A stretch of DNA of 64,000 nucleotides, taken from the NCBI GenBank assembly GCA_016630905.1, contig WBMQ01000003.1, forward strand, positions 1,922,001-1,986,000, written 5' to 3'. The first letter of the stretch is position 1; each line of letters starts with the position of its first letter. The stretch is from Capillidium heterosporum (lineage: Eukaryota; Entomophthoromycota; Entomophthoromycetes; Entomophthorales; Capillidiaceae). The translations under genes were made by a program, and so were the position numbers. Positions 62,415 through 64,000 of this stretch are shown piece after piece. The notes beneath the pieces are model-generated. The model was not told the DNA's origin. It saw only the letters and a program-made list of their open reading frames with translations, and searched no databases.

Positions 62415-64000
62415 TGTAAGTTTGATTTTTTGGATTTTGGAGTTGGGTTTGTATTTATATTGAAAATTGAGAAATATAATATGCCGCTTAAGGCTGGGCA
62501 GATATTATCAAAGTTTCTTATAGGCGGTCCTAGTATATAAGTGTAGAAAATAATCCAGAGTTTTCACGTCAAGAGGTTTCTTGGCTAAAAATACAAGTGT
62601 CCTTCAAAATAGGTTATGCTTTTCTATTAACTTGATCGTTTTGGGTATTTGAAGTTTGTCATCTTATCTTGGCTTCCTTCATCGCATTTTTTAATTGCTT
62701 GGAAGTTACTTGAATTAAAAAGTCTACTTTACAACTGAATTAGGAAGTTTATTTCCGTTCCTTCAGTTCTGAATATCTAAACCCTAAAGTTTGATTAGAT
62801 CCTTGACGATTCCAAAGTCTGTTATAGATATCTGTTTCCTAGTAACTTTTAGCAGGTAGAATTCAAAGTTTGGAAATTTTTAATGATAAACTTAAATGTT
62901 ACACTAAAAATTTACTCGATAGGACATAGTTGAAATGAAAAATATAGATTTAAATTATAAGCCAAGCTATAAGCTCAATCTTTATATTTTGTTGAAATTT
63001 GCATCTTAAGTAAAAGTATGGATAAAGGTGTTGACTCTATGAAAGCTATTTGAAATCATCCATAAGCAAAATTAGTTGTAATAGTATTTATTTTTACTAA
63101 GATCGCATTCGGCTCCTTTATATCTCAAATACAGACCATATAAACTCTTGCTTTTATTGTAAAGTTGGTATAAAATATGTTGATGGGAGTTGCAATTAAA
63201 AGATATATATGTAAATAAAGTCTTTATCAAATACTGGAGCAGTAGTCTATTAAAGGTTTATTTGACTACTTTACAATATCAAGCTTCGGTTAGAAGTTTT
63301 CAAAGATTTGACCAGTTTATTTTCAGTTAGCTAAGCTTATATCAATATAAGTGATAGGTTGAAGGCTTTCAGAGAAGTCACATCGACTGGTTGGATGATA
63401 TATAAGATCCACTTAAGGGGGAGTCTTGAGGATAAATTGGCTGTAAAGTTTTGTTGAATAAATATACAATTAAGAGTTGGAGATGAAGTACTTGGAGTAA
63501 AGGTTGACGATATTAAAGTGAATAGTTAAAAATAGTAATAAAGGATAACTTAAAGTTGTGTTGGATATGATAAGCTTCGATATGAGATTAAAAACATTAG
63601 TATCAAGTCAACTATAAGTTTTATTATATAGGTGAAACACAGTTGAGTTGGCCATAGTGTAATTCGGTATGTAATCAAAGGTATCGAGTTTGAATTTATT
63701 AGTTATTACTGAATTGCTTAAAATGTCAAAGCTTACATGAAATTTAATTTAAACTACTTACACTACATAATTGACTACTACATCTCTTGGTGATTTGGTT
63801 TATATAGAGATATAGGCCTCTATTTGTAAGAAAATCCTTCTAAATCAATTGCAGTTTTACTTAATAACCATAATCCAAGCTATATCCCAAACTTATAGAT
63901 TATCAGTTTGGCATCGATCCTATTAATGCCAGAAATTCACATTCTTTTTATCATGAATTAAGCGTTTAATTTAGCATTGACTGCTCCTGATTAACCCTGC
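62415..64000. other. Intergenic, end of window
   Basis: Promoter side of paralogue 3, then AT-rich sequence without coding signal. The last 13 bases repeat a 13-mer found at 33114-33126. Confidence 0.5.

Overview
This 64 kb window is nuclear DNA from a fungus. It is AT-rich, with short GT..AG introns (most of those I placed are 37-55 nt) in many genes. The gene set is fungal: two Zn2Cys6 regulators, a two-finger GATA iron regulator, secreted Thr-rich wall-type proteins and a GPI mannosyltransferase. A ROCK/MRCK-type kinase and a kinase fused to about 20 Sel1 repeats are unusual for yeasts and moulds of the Dikarya. They suggest an early-diverging lineage, perhaps Zoopagomycota or Mucoromycota. 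That placement is inference.

Layout. 0.5-1.8 kb: SGT2-like co-chaperone with one frame break near its end. 2.4-6.6 kb: tandem array of five related small secreted proteins (two intact, three decayed), each behind a TATA box 39-42 bp from its start codon. 6.7-8.3 kb: tRNA adenosine deaminase TAD1, nine exons, minus strand. 9.1-10.3 kb: CDK-family kinase, minus. 10.6-11.7 kb: uroporphyrinogen decarboxylase HEM12. 12.4-13.8 kb: PIG-M/GPI14. 14.3-17.6 kb: ROCK/MRCK-like kinase, minus. 18.7-19.8 kb: first of three membrane-anchored beta-repeat proteins. 26.0-28.1 kb: broken Zn2Cys6 regulator. 29.0-30.1 kb: SreA/Fep1-type GATA factor, minus, preceded by a dense cluster of ATCWGAT sites. 34.2-37.7 kb: kinase-Sel1 protein. 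41.7-43.7 kb: divergent pair of secreted Thr-rich proteins. 43.7-55.0 kb: gene-poor, with one tRNA-Glu(CUC). 55.0-56.9 kb: intact paralogue of the Zn2Cys6 regulator. 58.0-62.4 kb: two more beta-repeat membrane proteins.

The window mixes a conserved housekeeping block (6.7-17.6 kb) with accessory families that have duplicated locally and are partly decaying: secreted peptides, wall-type proteins, beta-repeat membrane proteins and Zn2Cys6 regulators. A 150 bp intergenic match lying about the same distance upstream of both Zn2Cys6 genes suggests they come from one segmental duplication. The clearest regulatory signal is the ATCWGAT cluster upstream of the GATA factor. These are the sites its own family binds, so autoregulation by iron is the simplest reading.

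All six frame breaks found in otherwise good genes go in the +1 direction. This may be insertion errors, decay or recoding, and the sequence alone cannot decide. Exon boundaries were placed by eye from splice consensus, reading frame and family similarity.
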